The position numbers and the translations under genes were made by a program. Positions 1-9,058 of a stretch of DNA of 36,208 nucleotides are shown here, piece after piece. Position 1 is the stretch's first letter. The number at the start of each line of letters is the position of its first letter. The stretch comes from Pseudomonas fluorescens (lineage in GTDB: Bacteria; Pseudomonadota; Gammaproteobacteria; Pseudomonadales; Pseudomonadaceae). The notes under the pieces were generated by a model. That model made no database searches. It saw only the letters and a program-made list of their open reading frames with translations, and was not told the DNA's origin. The stretch covers positions 1 to 36,208 of the forward strand of contig NZ_JAGGOF010000030.1 of NCBI RefSeq assembly GCF_018614775.1, read 5' to 3'.

Positions 1-170
1 GGATGGCCCTTCGCGGCGGCCCACGGAGCAATGCCTTCGTTCAGGCATGCCGAGCCTAGGCGAGGCACCGAGTGGTGGGGCAAAGCGCTTTGGGTTACTT
101 TTGGCGCTCTTCCAAAAGTGACCCGCCGTAAGGGCGGAACCCTAAGCAGCCGTTACCGCAGCAACGGATA
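1..170. repeat. Dispersed Pseudomonas intergenic repeat with a hairpin
   Basis: This stretch after the nhaA stop carries a long imperfect hairpin. GGTTACTTTTGG (93-104) pairs with CCAAAAGTGACC (112-123) through one G-T wobble, and the stem extends by a further pair at 92/124. It is followed by a CCGCCGTAAGGGCGG-like short palindrome. From memory, near-identical hairpins next to GCCGAGCCTAGGCGAGG-like sequence recur in intergenic regions of many Pseudomonas genomes. A 72-codon open frame (31-249, plus) crosses it and enters the nhaA 3' end on the opposite strand. I regard that frame as the kind of spurious small ORF these repeats produce. The hairpin could also act as the nhaA transcription end. 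The left boundary is outside the window. Confidence 0.5.
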
Positions 171-197
171 TACACACCAACCACCAACAGACCCAGA

Positions 198-1385
198 TCA
201 GGACACCAACGCAGCCGACCTGCGACTGGCCGCCGCCGTCACCGCATAACCCAACAACGCCGCCAGGATCGAGCCGGTGAGAATCCCCATTCGATCCATG
301 CCCGCGTAATCACTGACGCCAGGCTCGAACGCCAGGGAGCCGACAAACAGGCTCATGGTAAAGCCGATGCCGCACAGAATCGCCACCCCCAATACCTGGC
401 CCCAGTTGGCGCCGACGGGCAGGCTGGCGATGCCGATTTTCACGGCCAGCCACGTCAGGCCAAGGACGCCGACAGTCTTGCCCAGCAACAGGCCGATGGC
501 GATGCCCATCGGTACGTGATGGGTAAAGCTTTCGATCGTCACACCACTCAGGGACAGGCCCGCGTTGGCGAAGGCGAACAGCGGCAGGATGCCGTAGGCC
601 ACCCAAGGATGCAGGGCATGTTCCAGGGTCAGCAGCGGGGAGGTCTCGGCGTTTTTCGTGCGCAGCGGGATGCAGAATGCCAGGGTCACCCCGGCCAGGG
701 TGGCGTGGACACCGCTCTTGAGCACGCAGACCCAGAGAATCAGGCCGACGACCATGTATGGCCCGAGCTTGACCACGCCCATCCGGTTCATCGCCACCAG
801 CACGGCGATGCAGCCGGCTGCAAGCGTCAGCGACAGGGTGGACAGGGCGCCGGAGTAGAAGATCGCAATGATGATAATGGCGCCAAGGTCGTCAATGATC
901 GCCAGGGTCATCAGGAACAGCTTGAGCGACACCGGTACGCGCTTGCCCAGCAGGGCCAGCACACCGAGGGCAAAGGCGATGTCGGTGGCTGTCGGAATCG
1001 CCCAACCGGCGAGGGCGGCCGGGTTATCCCGGTTGAGGAACCAATAGATCAGCGCCGGGACCAGCATGCCGCCAATCGCCGCCGCGCCGGGCAGGACGAT
1101 TTGCGAAGGCTGCGACAGCTGCCCGTCGAGCACCTCGCGTTTGACTTCGAGGCCGATGAGGAGGAAGAACAGGGCCATCAGCCCGTCGTTGATCCACAAC
1201 AGCAAGGGCTTGGCGATCTTCAGCGAGCCGACCTGGGCGACCACGGGGGTGTCCAGCAGGCCGTTGTACAGCCAGGACAGCGGTGAGTTGTTGATCACCA
1301 GGGCCAGCACGGCGGCGGCGATCAGCAACAGGCCGCTGGCGGCTTCCAGCTGGAAAAAACGCATCAGAGAATTACGTAGAGCCAA
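198..1385 (-). CDS. nhaA: Na+/H+ antiporter NhaA
   Basis: Inner-membrane antiporter that expels sodium in exchange for protons, for pH and salt homeostasis. The 395-residue protein has the usual family length and about 12 hydrophobic segments. The NhaA signatures are present: [11 protein letters not shown] (residues 131-141) and the paired ion-binding aspartates in AIIDDLGAI (Asp165-Asp166, equivalent to Asp163/164 of the E. coli protein). The start is a TTG at 1385, chosen because GGAGAG lies 5-7 bases upstream. The first in-frame ATG (1364) has no Shine-Dalgarno sequence and would remove only seven residues. The gene is monocistronic and divergent from the PLP enzyme at 1653, with 267 bp between them. 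Family assignment is secure. Whether this is the only NhaA of the strain is unknown. Confidence 0.96.
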   Translation of the reverse strand: MALRNSLMRFFQLEAASGLLLIAAAVLALVINNSPLSWLYNGLLDTPVVAQVGSLKIAKPLLLWINDGLMALFFLLIGLEVKREVLDGQLSQPSQIVLPGAAAIGGMLVPALIYWFLNRDNPAALAGWAIPTATDIAFALGVLALLGKRVPVSLKLFLMTLAIIDDLGAIIIIAIFYSGALSTLSLTLAAGCIAVLVAMNRMGVVKLGPYMVVGLILWVCVLKSGVHATLAGVTLAFCIPLRTKNAETSPLLTLEHALHPWVAYGILPLFAFANAGLSLSGVTIESFTHHVPMGIAIGLLLGKTVGVLGLTWLAVKIGIASLPVGANWGQVLGVAILCGIGFTMSLFVGSLAFEPGVSDYAGMDRMGILTGSILAALLGYAVTAAASRRSAALVS

Positions 1386-1450
1386 GGTTGCTCTCCAAGT
1401 GTTGAATCAAAAGATGGCACACCCTAACCCGAACGGTTAGATCGTAAAAC

Positions 1451-1480
1451 AAAAGTTATATTCTTTTTTGTTATATGTCG
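1451..1480 (+). promoter_or_regulatory. AT-rich patch with GTTATAT direct repeats
   Basis: In the otherwise GC-rich divergent nhaA/PLP-enzyme interval, a short AT-rich patch carries two copies of GTTATAT (1455-1461 and 1470-1476) spaced 15 bp start to start across a T-run. It could be a promoter element or a regulator binding site for either gene. No consensus of a named regulator is recognised, so only the pattern itself is seen. Confidence 0.3.
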
Positions 1481-1652
1481 TTACGACGCTGGCACAATTG
1501 CCCAGGCAGTTACCGGCCATATTGGACCTTAGCTGTACCTGTGCGCGATGTCGGTTTTTTCCTAAGCTGGCGCCTGGTTTTTCCGAATCCATCCCGTACT
1601 GGCAAGACCGCGAGATTTCCCCCGTGTCGACCCGATCCAGTGAGAAAACACC

Positions 1653-2747
1653 ATGAACGACCACCGCCAGTGGGCGCGCGAAGCGATCCGCATCATTGAA
1701 GCCGACTTCCAGCGCAGCGCCGATACCCATCTTATCCCGCTGCCGTTGCCTGGCCTGCCAGGTATCGAACTGTACTTCAAGGACGAATCCAGCCACCCCA
1801 CTGGCAGCCTCAAGCATCGGCTGGCTCGCTCGTTGTTTCTCTATGCGTTGTGTAACGGCTGGCTCAAGCCCGGCGCGCCGGTGATCGAAGCGTCGAGCGG
1901 TTCGACGGCGATTTCCGAGGCGTACTTCGCCAGGTTGCTGGGGCTGCCCTTTATTGCGGTGATGCCGGCGACCACCTCCAGGGAAAAAATCGCACAGATC
2001 GCTTTCTACGGCGGCCAGAGCCATCTGGTGGACGATCCTACGCGGATCTACGCCGAATCCGAACGCCTGGCCCAGGAGCACGACGGGCATTTCATCGACC
2101 AGTTCACCTACGCCGAGCGCGCGACGGACTGGCGGGCCAATAACAACATTGCCGAATCGATCTTCCAGCAGATGCGCTTCGAGCATTACCCGGAGCCGAG
2201 CTGGCTGATTTCCAGCCCCGGCACTGGTGGCACCACGGCCACCCTGGGTCGCTACGTGCGGTATCGCCAGCACGGCACGCGGGTGCTGTGCGCCGATGCC
2301 GAGCGTTCGGTGTTCTTCGACTACTACCGCAATGGCGATGCCAGCCTGCGTCTGGATTGTGGCTCGCGCATCGAGGGCATCGGTCGGCCACGGGTCGAGG
2401 CGTCTTTTTTGCCGAAGGTCATCGATGCGATGGTCAAGGTCCCGGACGCCTTGTCGCTGGCAGCCATGCACTACTTGGCCCAGCGCCTGGGGCGCCGGGT
2501 CGGTGGCTCCAGCGGCACCAACCTGATCGGCGCGCTGATCGCCGCGCGGCAGATGGTGCAAGCCGGCGAGGCGGGGTCGATCGTGGCGATCTTGTGCGAC
2601 GGTGGCGAGCGCTATGCGACGACTTATTACGACCCGGCGTGGCTCAAGGCTCAAGGGTATGAGCTGAGTGGGCTGATGGACGTCGTGGCGGCGAGTGTGG
2701 AGCGGGGCGAGCCGCTGCCGGAGAGCGTGTTGCGGGCCAATATCTGA
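1653..2747 (+). CDS. PLP-dependent cysteine synthase-family enzyme (Cds1-like cysteine desulfhydrase candidate)
   Basis: Fold-type II pyridoxal-phosphate enzyme of 364 residues. The PLP lysine is in PTGSLKHR (Lys54). The substrate loop is SSGSTAIS (81-88), the phosphate-binding glycine loop is SPGTGGTT (188-195), and a C-terminal GGSSGTN (284-290) is present. O-acetylserine sulfhydrylases have a different asparagine loop (TSGNTG). The SSGST form with this length resembles the Cds1 group, described as L-cysteine desulfhydrases that release H2S, pyruvate and ammonia. I infer that function; a beta-replacement reaction cannot be excluded. The ATG at 1653 has a weak GAGAA upstream. The gene is monocistronic and ends 20 bp before a large REP hairpin that may serve as its 3' end. 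Confidence 0.82.
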   Translation: MNDHRQWAREAIRIIEADFQRSADTHLIPLPLPGLPGIELYFKDESSHPTGSLKHRLARSLFLYALCNGWLKPGAPVIEASSGSTAISEAYFARLLGLPFIAVMPATTSREKIAQIAFYGGQSHLVDDPTRIYAESERLAQEHDGHFIDQFTYAERATDWRANNNIAESIFQQMRFEHYPEPSWLISSPGTGGTTATLGRYVRYRQHGTRVLCADAERSVFFDYYRNGDASLRLDCGSRIEGIGRPRVEASFLPKVIDAMVKVPDALSLAAMHYLAQRLGRRVGGSSGTNLIGALIAARQMVQAGEAGSIVAILCDGGERYATTYYDPAWLKAQGYELSGLMDVVAASVERGEPLPESVLRANI

Positions 2748-2766
2748 ACATGAGGACACCTGGGCC

Positions 2767-2859
2767 CCTGTGGGAGCGGGCTTGCTCGCGAATGCGGTGT
2801 GCCAGTTAACGAAAATGTCGCTGACACACCGTATTCGCGAGCAAGCCCGCTCCCACAGG
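2767..2859. repeat. Paired REP element (REPIN-like)
   Basis: Two inverted REP units form a near-continuous hairpin. The left arm 2767-2793 and right arm 2833-2859 are perfect 27-bp reverse complements. They start with CCTGTGGGAGCGGGCTTGCT and enclose about 39 bp whose ends also pair partly. The element sits between the convergent stops at 2747 and 2870, so it can end transcripts from both sides. Confidence 0.93.
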
Positions 2860-2869
2860 TAGGTGCGGG

Positions 2870-4483
2870 TCAGGCCTCCAGGCCAAGAATATCCCGCGCC
2901 ACGGCCTCGGCAATCCGGATCCCGTCCACGCCCGCCGAGAGGATGCCGCCCGCGTAGCCGGCGCCTTCACCCGCCGGGAACAGGCCTTTCACGTTCAGGC
3001 TCTGCAGCGATTCGTCGCGGGTGATTCGCAGGGGCGACGAGGTGCGGGTTTCGATCCCGGTCAGCACAGCATCGTGCAGCGAATAGCCGCGGATCTGTTT
3101 CTCGAATGCCGGCAGGGCTTCGCGGATGGCTTCGATGGCGAAGTCCGGCAGGGCCAGGGCCAGGTCGCCCAGGGAAACCCCAGGCTTGTAGGAAGGTTCG
3201 ACGCTGCCCAGTGTCGTCGACGGCTTGCCGGCGATGAAATCGCCAACCAGTTGCGCCGGCGCTTCGTAGTTGCTGCCGCCGAGCACGAACGCGTGGGATT
3301 CCAGGCGCTCCTGCAACTCGATCCCGGCCAGCGGGCCGCCCGGATAGTCCACGTCCGGGGTGATGCCGACGACGATGCCGGAGTTGGCGTTGCGCTCATT
3401 GCGTGAGTATTGGCTCATGCCATTGGTCACGACGCGATTCGGTTCGGACGTGGCGGCCACCACGGTGCCACCCGGGCACATGCAGAAGCTGTAGACCGAG
3501 CGTCCGTTGCTGGCGTGGTGCACCAGTTTGTAGTCGGCGGCGCCGAGCTTCGGGTGCCCGGCATACTTGCCCAGACGCGCGCTGTCGATCAGTGACTGCG
3601 GGTGTTCGATACGGAAACCCACCGAGAACGGCTTGGCTTCCATGTACACGCCGCGGCTGTGGAGCATGCGGAAGGTGTCCCGGGCGCTGTGGCCCAGGGC
3701 CAGGATGACGTGCCTGGAGTGGATGCGTTCACCGCCGGCCAGTTCGACGCCGACCAACTGGCCGTCTTCGATCAGCACGTCCGTGACCCGTTGCTGGAAG
3801 CGCACTTCGCCGCCCAGGGCGCGGATTTCCTCGCGCATGTTTTCCACCACGCCAGTCAGCCTGAACGTACCGATGTGCGGCTTGCTGACGTAGAGAATTT
3901 CTTCCGGTGCGCCGGCCTTGACGAATTCGTGCAGGACCTTGCGACCGAGGAACTTCGGATCCTTGATCTGGCTGTAGAGCTTGCCGTCGGAGAACGTCCC
4001 CGCACCGCCTTCGCCGAACTGCACGTTGGATTCGGGGTTGAGCACGCTTTTACGCCACAGGCCCCAGGTGTCCTTGGTGCGTTGGCGCACTTCCGGGCCG
4101 CGTTCGAGGATGATCGGCTTGAAGCCCATCTGTGCCAGCAACAGTGCGGCGAAGATCCCGCACGGACCGAAACCGACCACGATCGGCCGCTCGCTCAGTT
4201 CGTCCGGTGCCTGGCCCACTACCTTGTAGCTGATATCCGGGGCTTCGTTGACGTTACGGTCATCGGCGAACTTGCGCAGCAGGCTGGCTTCGTCGCGCAC
4301 CGTCAGGTCGATGGTGTAGATGAAGCACAACTCGGAAGATTTCTTGCGGGCGTCGTAGCTGCGCTTGAACAGGGTGAAGTCGAGCAGGTCATCGCTGGCG
4401 ATGCCCAGGCGCTGCACGATGGCGGGGCGCAGGTCTTCCTCGGGATGATCGATCGGCAGCTTGAGTTCGGTGATTCGTAACAT
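2870..4483 (-). CDS. NAD(P)/FAD-dependent oxidoreductase (uncharacterised COG2509-type)
   Basis: A 537-residue flavoprotein. Residues 1-95 form an N-terminal domain without cofactor motifs. The FAD-binding Rossmann motif GFGPCG is at 104-109, with the ribose-binding Glu127 in ILERG. A conserved FGEGGAGTFSDGKL stretch lies near 157-169. The C-terminal FAD motif (FPAGEGAGYAGG, about 505-516) precedes a glycine-rich GVDGIRIAEA segment. This architecture is that of the widespread but biochemically undefined dehydrogenases formerly grouped with YhfK/COG2509; substrate and partner are unknown. The ATG at 4483 is the natural start because the conserved N-terminus MLRITELKLPI begins there, although the SD is weak. 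It lies 87 bp downstream of the lipoprotein gene on the same strand, so co-transcription is possible. Confidence 0.88.
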   Translation of the reverse strand: MLRITELKLPIDHPEEDLRPAIVQRLGIASDDLLDFTLFKRSYDARKKSSELCFIYTIDLTVRDEASLLRKFADDRNVNEAPDISYKVVGQAPDELSERPIVVGFGPCGIFAALLLAQMGFKPIILERGPEVRQRTKDTWGLWRKSVLNPESNVQFGEGGAGTFSDGKLYSQIKDPKFLGRKVLHEFVKAGAPEEILYVSKPHIGTFRLTGVVENMREEIRALGGEVRFQQRVTDVLIEDGQLVGVELAGGERIHSRHVILALGHSARDTFRMLHSRGVYMEAKPFSVGFRIEHPQSLIDSARLGKYAGHPKLGAADYKLVHHASNGRSVYSFCMCPGGTVVAATSEPNRVVTNGMSQYSRNERNANSGIVVGITPDVDYPGGPLAGIELQERLESHAFVLGGSNYEAPAQLVGDFIAGKPSTTLGSVEPSYKPGVSLGDLALALPDFAIEAIREALPAFEKQIRGYSLHDAVLTGIETRTSSPLRITRDESLQSLNVKGLFPAGEGAGYAGGILSAGVDGIRIAEAVARDILGLEA

Positions 4484-4570
4484 GGTGGGATCCGGTTCGC
4501 GGGGCGCACAACTGCGCCAGGGCGTTCTTCAAACCGGCGATTATAAGCTGCAAACCTCCGCCATGGTGAA

Positions 4571-5245
4571 TCAGTCGTCGCGAGCACCACCGAAATAGGC
4601 GCAGCCGCGCTGAACCTGGCCGTTGACCCGCACTTCGGCGCTCATGTGCTGCACGCTGCCGGTGACGCTGTCGACACAACGCTGGGGTGCGACCCAGAGT
4701 TCGACCTTCTGGCCGTTGGCTTCGGTGCTGAGGTTGAAGCGGCCGTCGCCCAATTGTTCTTCGAGGTAAGGCACTGCCAGCGTCGGCTGGCCTTCACGCT
4801 CCAGCACCATGCCCTTGCCGCTGGCATTGAGGCTCCACTCGGGACCGTGCCCGGCGGCGCGCAAGACCAGTCGCTTGAAGTTGGCGTCGCCACATGCACC
4901 GCTTGAGCGCTCCAGGCGATACAACTGCGCCAGATCCAACTGGCTGTCGTTACCGGCCGCTGCGCTGGAAACGATACGGCCTCGCACATCGGCAAACAGC
5001 TTGCCCTGGTCGTCGGCCAAGGTGGCAGCCTGCTGCAGCACGCTGGTGCTGCCACTGTCATTGACGATGTAGCGACGCTGTTCCTGGCACGGCTGGAACA
5101 GCAGCTTGCCGTCGACCGCTGTCAGCTCTCCCTGCATACGCGTTTGTCCTGCGTGGGAAACGCTCTGACGCGGTGCATCAAGCAGTTGGCAGCCGGCGAA
5201 CAGCGGCAGGAGGGCGATAAACAGCAGGGAGCGGGCGGCACGCAT
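4571..5245 (-). CDS. Putative outer-membrane lipoprotein, COG3650-like
   Basis: A 224-residue secreted protein. It has a basic N-terminus, a hydrophobic stretch and a lipobox LFAGC with the acylated cysteine at residue 19, so it should be processed by signal peptidase II. The next residue is Gln, which does not signal inner-membrane retention, so an outer-membrane location is likely. The body has two small domain-like halves with paired cysteines (for example PCQ near 52, CGD near 118, RCVD near 189, GCAY near 214). The last part (AEVRVNGQVQRGCAYFGG) resembles the C-terminus of COG3650/HslJ-type lipoproteins. Function is unknown. The ATG has GGAG nine bases upstream. The gene lies upstream of the flavoprotein gene on the same strand. 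Confidence 0.8.
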   Translation of the reverse strand: MRAARSLLFIALLPLFAGCQLLDAPRQSVSHAGQTRMQGELTAVDGKLLFQPCQEQRRYIVNDSGSTSVLQQAATLADDQGKLFADVRGRIVSSAAAGNDSQLDLAQLYRLERSSGACGDANFKRLVLRAAGHGPEWSLNASGKGMVLEREGQPTLAVPYLEEQLGDGRFNLSTEANGQKVELWVAPQRCVDSVTGSVQHMSAEVRVNGQVQRGCAYFGGARDD

Positions 5246-5324
5246 CGTTGGGTCTCCAGACAGGTGCCGCCACGTTACTCAGACTGGTCCCGCATCACAA
5301 GCAGGAGCGTAGGCAAGGTGCTCT

Positions 5325-5924
5325 TCAACCTACATGAAAGATCTGACCGGTCTGTAGGCCTTCAACGCTTTTGGCGTAGGCCAATGCCACCTCGGCGGCA
5401 GGCACTGGTTTGTAGCCACGGAAGTAAGGGGCGTACTTATCCATCGCCTCCAGCAGCACGTTCGGGCTCACCGAGTTGACGCGCAAGCCCCGTGGCAACT
5501 CGATGGCCGCCGCCCGGACGAAACTGTCCAGGGCGCCGTTGACCAGGGCTGCCGAGGCGCCGCTCTTGATCGGATCGTGGCTGAGCACGCCTGTGGTGAA
5601 GGTGAAGGAGGCGCCGTCGTTGGCGAATTCTCGACCGATCAGCAACAGGTTGACCTGGCCCATCAGTTTGTCTTTCAAACCCAGGGCAAAACTTTCTCCG
5701 GTCATGTCGCTCAATGGCGCAAAGGTGACATTACCGGCTGCGCACACCAGGGCGTCAAAGCGTCCGGTCTTCTCGAACAGGGCGCGGATCGAGGCGCTGT
5801 CGCTGATGTCCACGTGCAGTTCGCCGCTGTTGCGACCGATCCGGATGATGTCGTGGCGGGGCGACAGTTCGTGATCAATGGCTGAACCGATGGTGCCGTG
5901 GGCGCCGATCAACAGGATTTTCAT
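5325..5924 (-). CDS. Atypical short-chain dehydrogenase (SDR) family protein
   Basis: A 199-residue Rossmann-fold protein with the N-terminal dinucleotide loop GAHGTIG (7-13) and an NAG-like AAGNV (62-66). Where classical SDRs have the catalytic Tyr-x-x-x-Lys, this protein has GASAALVNGAL (122-132). Aligning on the following FVRAAAIEL helix puts Ala125 and Asn129 at the Tyr and Lys positions. From memory, close relatives annotated as short chain dehydrogenase (PRK07578-type) share this loss, so it is a family trait and not damage here. Its activity is therefore uncertain. The start at 5924 is chosen because GAGGA precedes it by seven bases and the family begins MKILLIGA; an upstream extension to 6029 lacks family similarity. 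It is divergent from the LysR gene at 6029, the usual regulator-target layout. Confidence 0.85.
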   Translation of the reverse strand: MKILLIGAHGTIGSAIDHELSPRHDIIRIGRNSGELHVDISDSASIRALFEKTGRFDALVCAAGNVTFAPLSDMTGESFALGLKDKLMGQVNLLLIGREFANDGASFTFTTGVLSHDPIKSGASAALVNGALDSFVRAAAIELPRGLRVNSVSPNVLLEAMDKYAPYFRGYKPVPAAEVALAYAKSVEGLQTGQIFHVG

Positions 5925-6028
5925 CAGGTGTTCCTCAATAGGTTGGACGAGATTGCAGTCTAGAGAGGTTCTTTCTGTTGATAATCGTGCTAATAGGCAA
6001 CCTTTGGTTTTCAATTGGAAACAGTCCA

Positions 6029-6943
6029 ATGAGCGAGATGGATGATCTGGCGGCGTTCGCCGTGTTGATGGAAGCCGGCAGCTTCACGTTGGCGGCCCAG
6101 CAGTTGGGCTGCAGCAAGGGCCAGTTGTCCAAGCGCATCAGCTTGCTGGAAAGTCGCTTCAGTGTGGTCTTGCTACAGCGCACCACGCGGCGCTTGAGCC
6201 TTACGGCGGCGGGGGCGGCGTTGTTGCCCCAGGCCCAGGCGCTGCTGGTGCAGGTGGAAAGGGCGCGTCAGGCATTGGCCCGGTTGAAGGATGACATTGC
6301 CGGCCCTGTGCGTATGACGGTTCCGGTGTCGTTGGGCGAAACCTTCTTTGAAGGTTTGCTGGTGGAGTTCGCACGCGCCTATCCCGACGTGCAGATCGAA
6401 CTGGAGCTCAGCAACGGTTACCGCGACCTGACCCGTGAAGGCTTCGACCTGGCGATCCGTTCCGACGCCGCCGTCGATGAGCGACTGGTGGCCCGACCGT
6501 TGTTGGCGTGGCATGAGATGACCTGCGCCAGCCCGGCCTATCTCGAACACTATGGCGAGCCGGACAGCCCCCACGCCCTGGCGGAACATCGCTGCCTGCT
6601 CAACAGCCACTACAGCGGCCGGGAAGAGTGGCTGTATCACCAGCAGCACGAACTGCTGCGGGTCCGGGTGTCCGGACCGTTTGCCAGCAACCACTACAGC
6701 TTGTTGAAAAAAGCCGCCCTGGCCGGTGCCGGAATCGCCCGGCTGCCGTCGTACCTGCTGCATGAAGAATTGGCTGACGGGCGCCTGCGCCATATCCTGC
6801 GGGACTTTCAGACCCGGCGCATGCCGATGTACCTGGTGCACCCGTACCAGGGCGGCCTGCCCAAGCGCACCCAGGTGCTGGCGGACTATCTGATCGATTG
6901 GTTCAAGCGCAGCGGCGAGGCGCTGGACCGCCTCCAGCAGTGA
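6029..6943 (+). CDS. LysR-family transcriptional regulator
   Basis: A 304-residue regulator. The N-terminal winged helix-turn-helix spans about residues 4-62 (AAFAVLMEAGSFTLAAQQLG followed by SKGQLSKRI), then a linker helix, then a periplasmic-binding-protein-like effector domain from about residue 93 (VRMTVPVSLGETFF). The start at 6029 gives MSEMDDLAAFA, typical of the CrgA-like subgroup. An upstream ATG at 5978 would add 17 residues without homology. The start codons of this gene and the SDR gene are 104 bp apart and divergent, so it probably controls the SDR gene and itself. The effector is unknown. Its stop is only 3 bp from the convergent stop of the DoxX gene. Confidence 0.92.
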   Translation: MSEMDDLAAFAVLMEAGSFTLAAQQLGCSKGQLSKRISLLESRFSVVLLQRTTRRLSLTAAGAALLPQAQALLVQVERARQALARLKDDIAGPVRMTVPVSLGETFFEGLLVEFARAYPDVQIELELSNGYRDLTREGFDLAIRSDAAVDERLVARPLLAWHEMTCASPAYLEHYGEPDSPHALAEHRCLLNSHYSGREEWLYHQQHELLRVRVSGPFASNHYSLLKKAALAGAGIARLPSYLLHEELADGRLRHILRDFQTRRMPMYLVHPYQGGLPKRTQVLADYLIDWFKRSGEALDRLQQ

Positions 6944-6946
6944 CCA

Positions 6947-7420
6947 TTATTTCCAGCGCCGAGCGATCAGATGGTCGATGGAGAGCACTCCCGGTCCGCG
7001 GGCCATCAGGTAAAGCAACACGGCTGCCCAAGTGCCATGGGTCGGGTAGGCGTCGGGGTAGACGAACGTCTGGATGGTCAGGGTCATGCCCAACAGCGCC
7101 AATGCCGAAAACCGCGTGGCGAAGCCGAGCAGGATCAGCACCGGAAAGAAATGTTCGGCGAACGCCGCCAGGTGCGCGGCAACGTCCGCTGACAACAGGG
7201 GCACATGGTATTCGCTCCTGAACAACGGCACGGTCGAGTCGGCCAGATGCGGCCAACCGAGCTGAAAGGTGCCGTCGATCAGGTCGATGGCCAGGCCTTC
7301 GACCTTGGTCTGCCCGGACTTCCAGAACACCGCCGCAATGGAAAACCGCGCGACGAAGGCAATCAGGCTGTGGGGGATGTTCTCCAGCAGGGCAACAGCG
7401 CGGGTGACGGGATTGTTCAT
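6947..7420 (-). CDS. DoxX-family membrane protein, bufferin operon (BufD/GigT-like)
   Basis: A 157-residue inner-membrane protein with four predicted hydrophobic helices (about 18-36, 85-103, 106-122 and 126-145). The DoxX-type [16 protein letters not shown] start of the family domain lies near residue 24. Its ATG overlaps the stop of the upstream DUF692-DUF2063 gene by 4 bp (ATGA), so translation is coupled. DoxX proteins are the usual fourth member of DUF2282/DUF692/DUF2063 operons: bufferin operons, and the gold-induced gigPABT operon of Cupriavidus. Its exact job there is unresolved; export, redox partnering or membrane anchoring have been considered. The operon assignment rests on context plus family and is strong. 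Confidence 0.88.
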   Translation of the reverse strand: MNNPVTRAVALLENIPHSLIAFVARFSIAAVFWKSGQTKVEGLAIDLIDGTFQLGWPHLADSTVPLFRSEYHVPLLSADVAAHLAAFAEHFFPVLILLGFATRFSALALLGMTLTIQTFVYPDAYPTHGTWAAVLLYLMARGPGVLSIDHLIARRWK

Positions 7421-9033
7421 GGCAATACCTTGTCGTGATGCAAGCCAGTAATAGCGCTGTGGCTGATCAGCAGCGCCAGGGTATGTTCGATGTCAAAGGC
7501 GGGCGCGCAGGCCAGTGCCTGACCCAAGGGTTGGCCGTTCTGCAGGTGGCGGATAAAAGTGCAGGCGCCTGGGTCGAGGGCGAACACTTCAACGTCGAGT
7601 CCGTTGCGCAGTACCAGAGCGTGTTGCCCTTGGCTCGGGTCGATGTCGGCGAGCGTCGCCCCCGTTTGATGGGCGGCCCAGATTGCGACGACCGCGAAGG
7701 CTGAGTCCAGCAGGTGCAAGGATGGATGAAACGTTATGCACAGGTCGTCCAGGGAGTGCGGATCGGTGAGTGCCACAGCGATCTGCTCAAGACCCAGCGG
7801 CTGTGCGTCAGCGGCGTGATAGGCCACGGTGCGCAGCCTTTCCAACCGGGCGACATCCGCCAGGTACGGCACGGCAGACGCCGGCCCGAAGCCTTCGATA
7901 AAGTCGGCCAGGCCCTCGCCATAACGATTCATCAGTGGGCTTTGCGGTGCAGAGGCTTGCACATGCACCCCCGCCATGGCCCGGAAGAACGCATCACCGA
8001 CCAGTTGCCGAACCACCGGATAACCGTCTGCCAATGCGTTGATCAGTGACCCCTGGACGTTGTTGCGATACACGGCGAAGCGGCTCGCCGGGTCCGCGCC
8101 GTTGGCGCAGCACAAACCTGGCGGGCACGCTTGGCGAGGGTCGAGCAGGGCGGCGGCGAATGCGGCTTGGTTGCTCATGTCGGCCTGCTGGGCTTCGGCC
8201 AGCAGGACGTCGAAGGCGGGCACCTGGTTGTCACGCTCGATCAGGGTTGCCATCGGGCCGATGCGTTCCAGCACCTGCCGGTACAAAGCCCAGACCGCCT
8301 GGTCGATGGGGGCGCCATGATCGTCGATCAACAGACGGTCCCCCAGGCTGTCGGAATCTTCGGCAAACCCGGCCAGATGAATCTCGCCCACCGCGTGCAG
8401 CGGCAGGGCGTCGAGATAGGCCAGAGGATCGCGTTGATGATTGATGCAGGACACGTAGAGGTTGTTGACGTCCAGCAGCAGGCCACAGCCCGTGCGCCGA
8501 ATGACTTCGCGGATGAAATCCGCCTCATCGAAGGTCGAGCGTTGGAACGCCAGGTAGGTCGCCGGGTTTTCCAGCAGCATGGAGCGTTCAAGGGTTTCCT
8601 GCACCTGCTGGACATGTTCGCAGACGCGGTTCAGCGTCGGCGTGTCATAGGCCAGGGGCAGCAGGTCATTGAGAAACACCGGGCCGTGGCTCGACCAGGC
8701 CAGGTGTTCGGAAAAAGCTTGGGGCTGATAGCGTTCGATCAATTCGGCGAGACGCTGTAGATGCGTGGTATCCAGCGGGCCCTCAGCGCCGATGGACAAG
8801 CCGACGCCGTGCAGTGACAGCGGATAGCGTTCGCGGATCAAACCAAGGAAATGAGGGAACGGGCCGCCGGCCACCATGTAGTTTTCGGCGTGGACTTCAA
8901 AGAAACCGATGTCCGGGCCTGAACCGAGCACTTCCTCGAAGTGCCCGGTCTTGAGCCCCAGCCCGGCGCGGGGCGGGAGCTCGGCGCTGGCGGCCTGAGT
9001 ACCGGAAAAAGCCTGTTGGCAAGACGTGATCAT
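7417..9033 (-). CDS. Fused DUF692 maturase-DUF2063 partner (BufB-BufC-like)
   Basis: A 538-residue two-domain protein. Residues about 20-275 are a DUF692/MNIO (multinuclear non-heme iron) TIM-barrel of the MbnB/BufB type. Expected metal-ligand motifs are LHG (His75), EHLAW (Glu109-His110), ENPATY (Glu155), DVNNLY (Asp188), GEIHLAGF (Glu217, His219), DDHG (His239) and LIERD (Glu266). Residues about 286-538 are a DUF2063 domain (FAVYRNNV, then [14 protein letters not shown]), the BufC partner that presents the precursor. In most genomes these are two overlapping genes. Here Met286 (ATG at 8178-8176) looks like the old BufC start, and a TGA overlaps it in the +1 frame. Either the genes are truly fused, or a one-base indel or sequencing error joined them. 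The ATG at 9033 is preferred over a GTG at 9042 because neither has a strong SD and TGAG precedes the ATG suitably. It is 25 bp downstream of the precursor gene. Confidence 0.9.
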   Translation of the reverse strand: MITSCQQAFSGTQAASAELPPRAGLGLKTGHFEEVLGSGPDIGFFEVHAENYMVAGGPFPHFLGLIRERYPLSLHGVGLSIGAEGPLDTTHLQRLAELIERYQPQAFSEHLAWSSHGPVFLNDLLPLAYDTPTLNRVCEHVQQVQETLERSMLLENPATYLAFQRSTFDEADFIREVIRRTGCGLLLDVNNLYVSCINHQRDPLAYLDALPLHAVGEIHLAGFAEDSDSLGDRLLIDDHGAPIDQAVWALYRQVLERIGPMATLIERDNQVPAFDVLLAEAQQADMSNQAAFAAALLDPRQACPPGLCCANGADPASRFAVYRNNVQGSLINALADGYPVVRQLVGDAFFRAMAGVHVQASAPQSPLMNRYGEGLADFIEGFGPASAVPYLADVARLERLRTVAYHAADAQPLGLEQIAVALTDPHSLDDLCITFHPSLHLLDSAFAVVAIWAAHQTGATLADIDPSQGQHALVLRNGLDVEVFALDPGACTFIRHLQNGQPLGQALACAPAFDIEHTLALLISHSAITGLHHDKVLP

Positions 9034-9058
9034 GATCGGCACTCAGGCAGGCGGCGGA

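Noticed and set aside
31..249. 72-codon open frame in the left repeat
   Set aside because: Falls within a multi-copy repeat and runs into the nhaA 3' end; such frames are commonly spurious.
1437..2759. 440-codon minus-strand open frame
   Set aside because: It lies antisense to the PLP enzyme, is rich in Arg/His/Gln as GC-rich shadow frames are, and matches no family.
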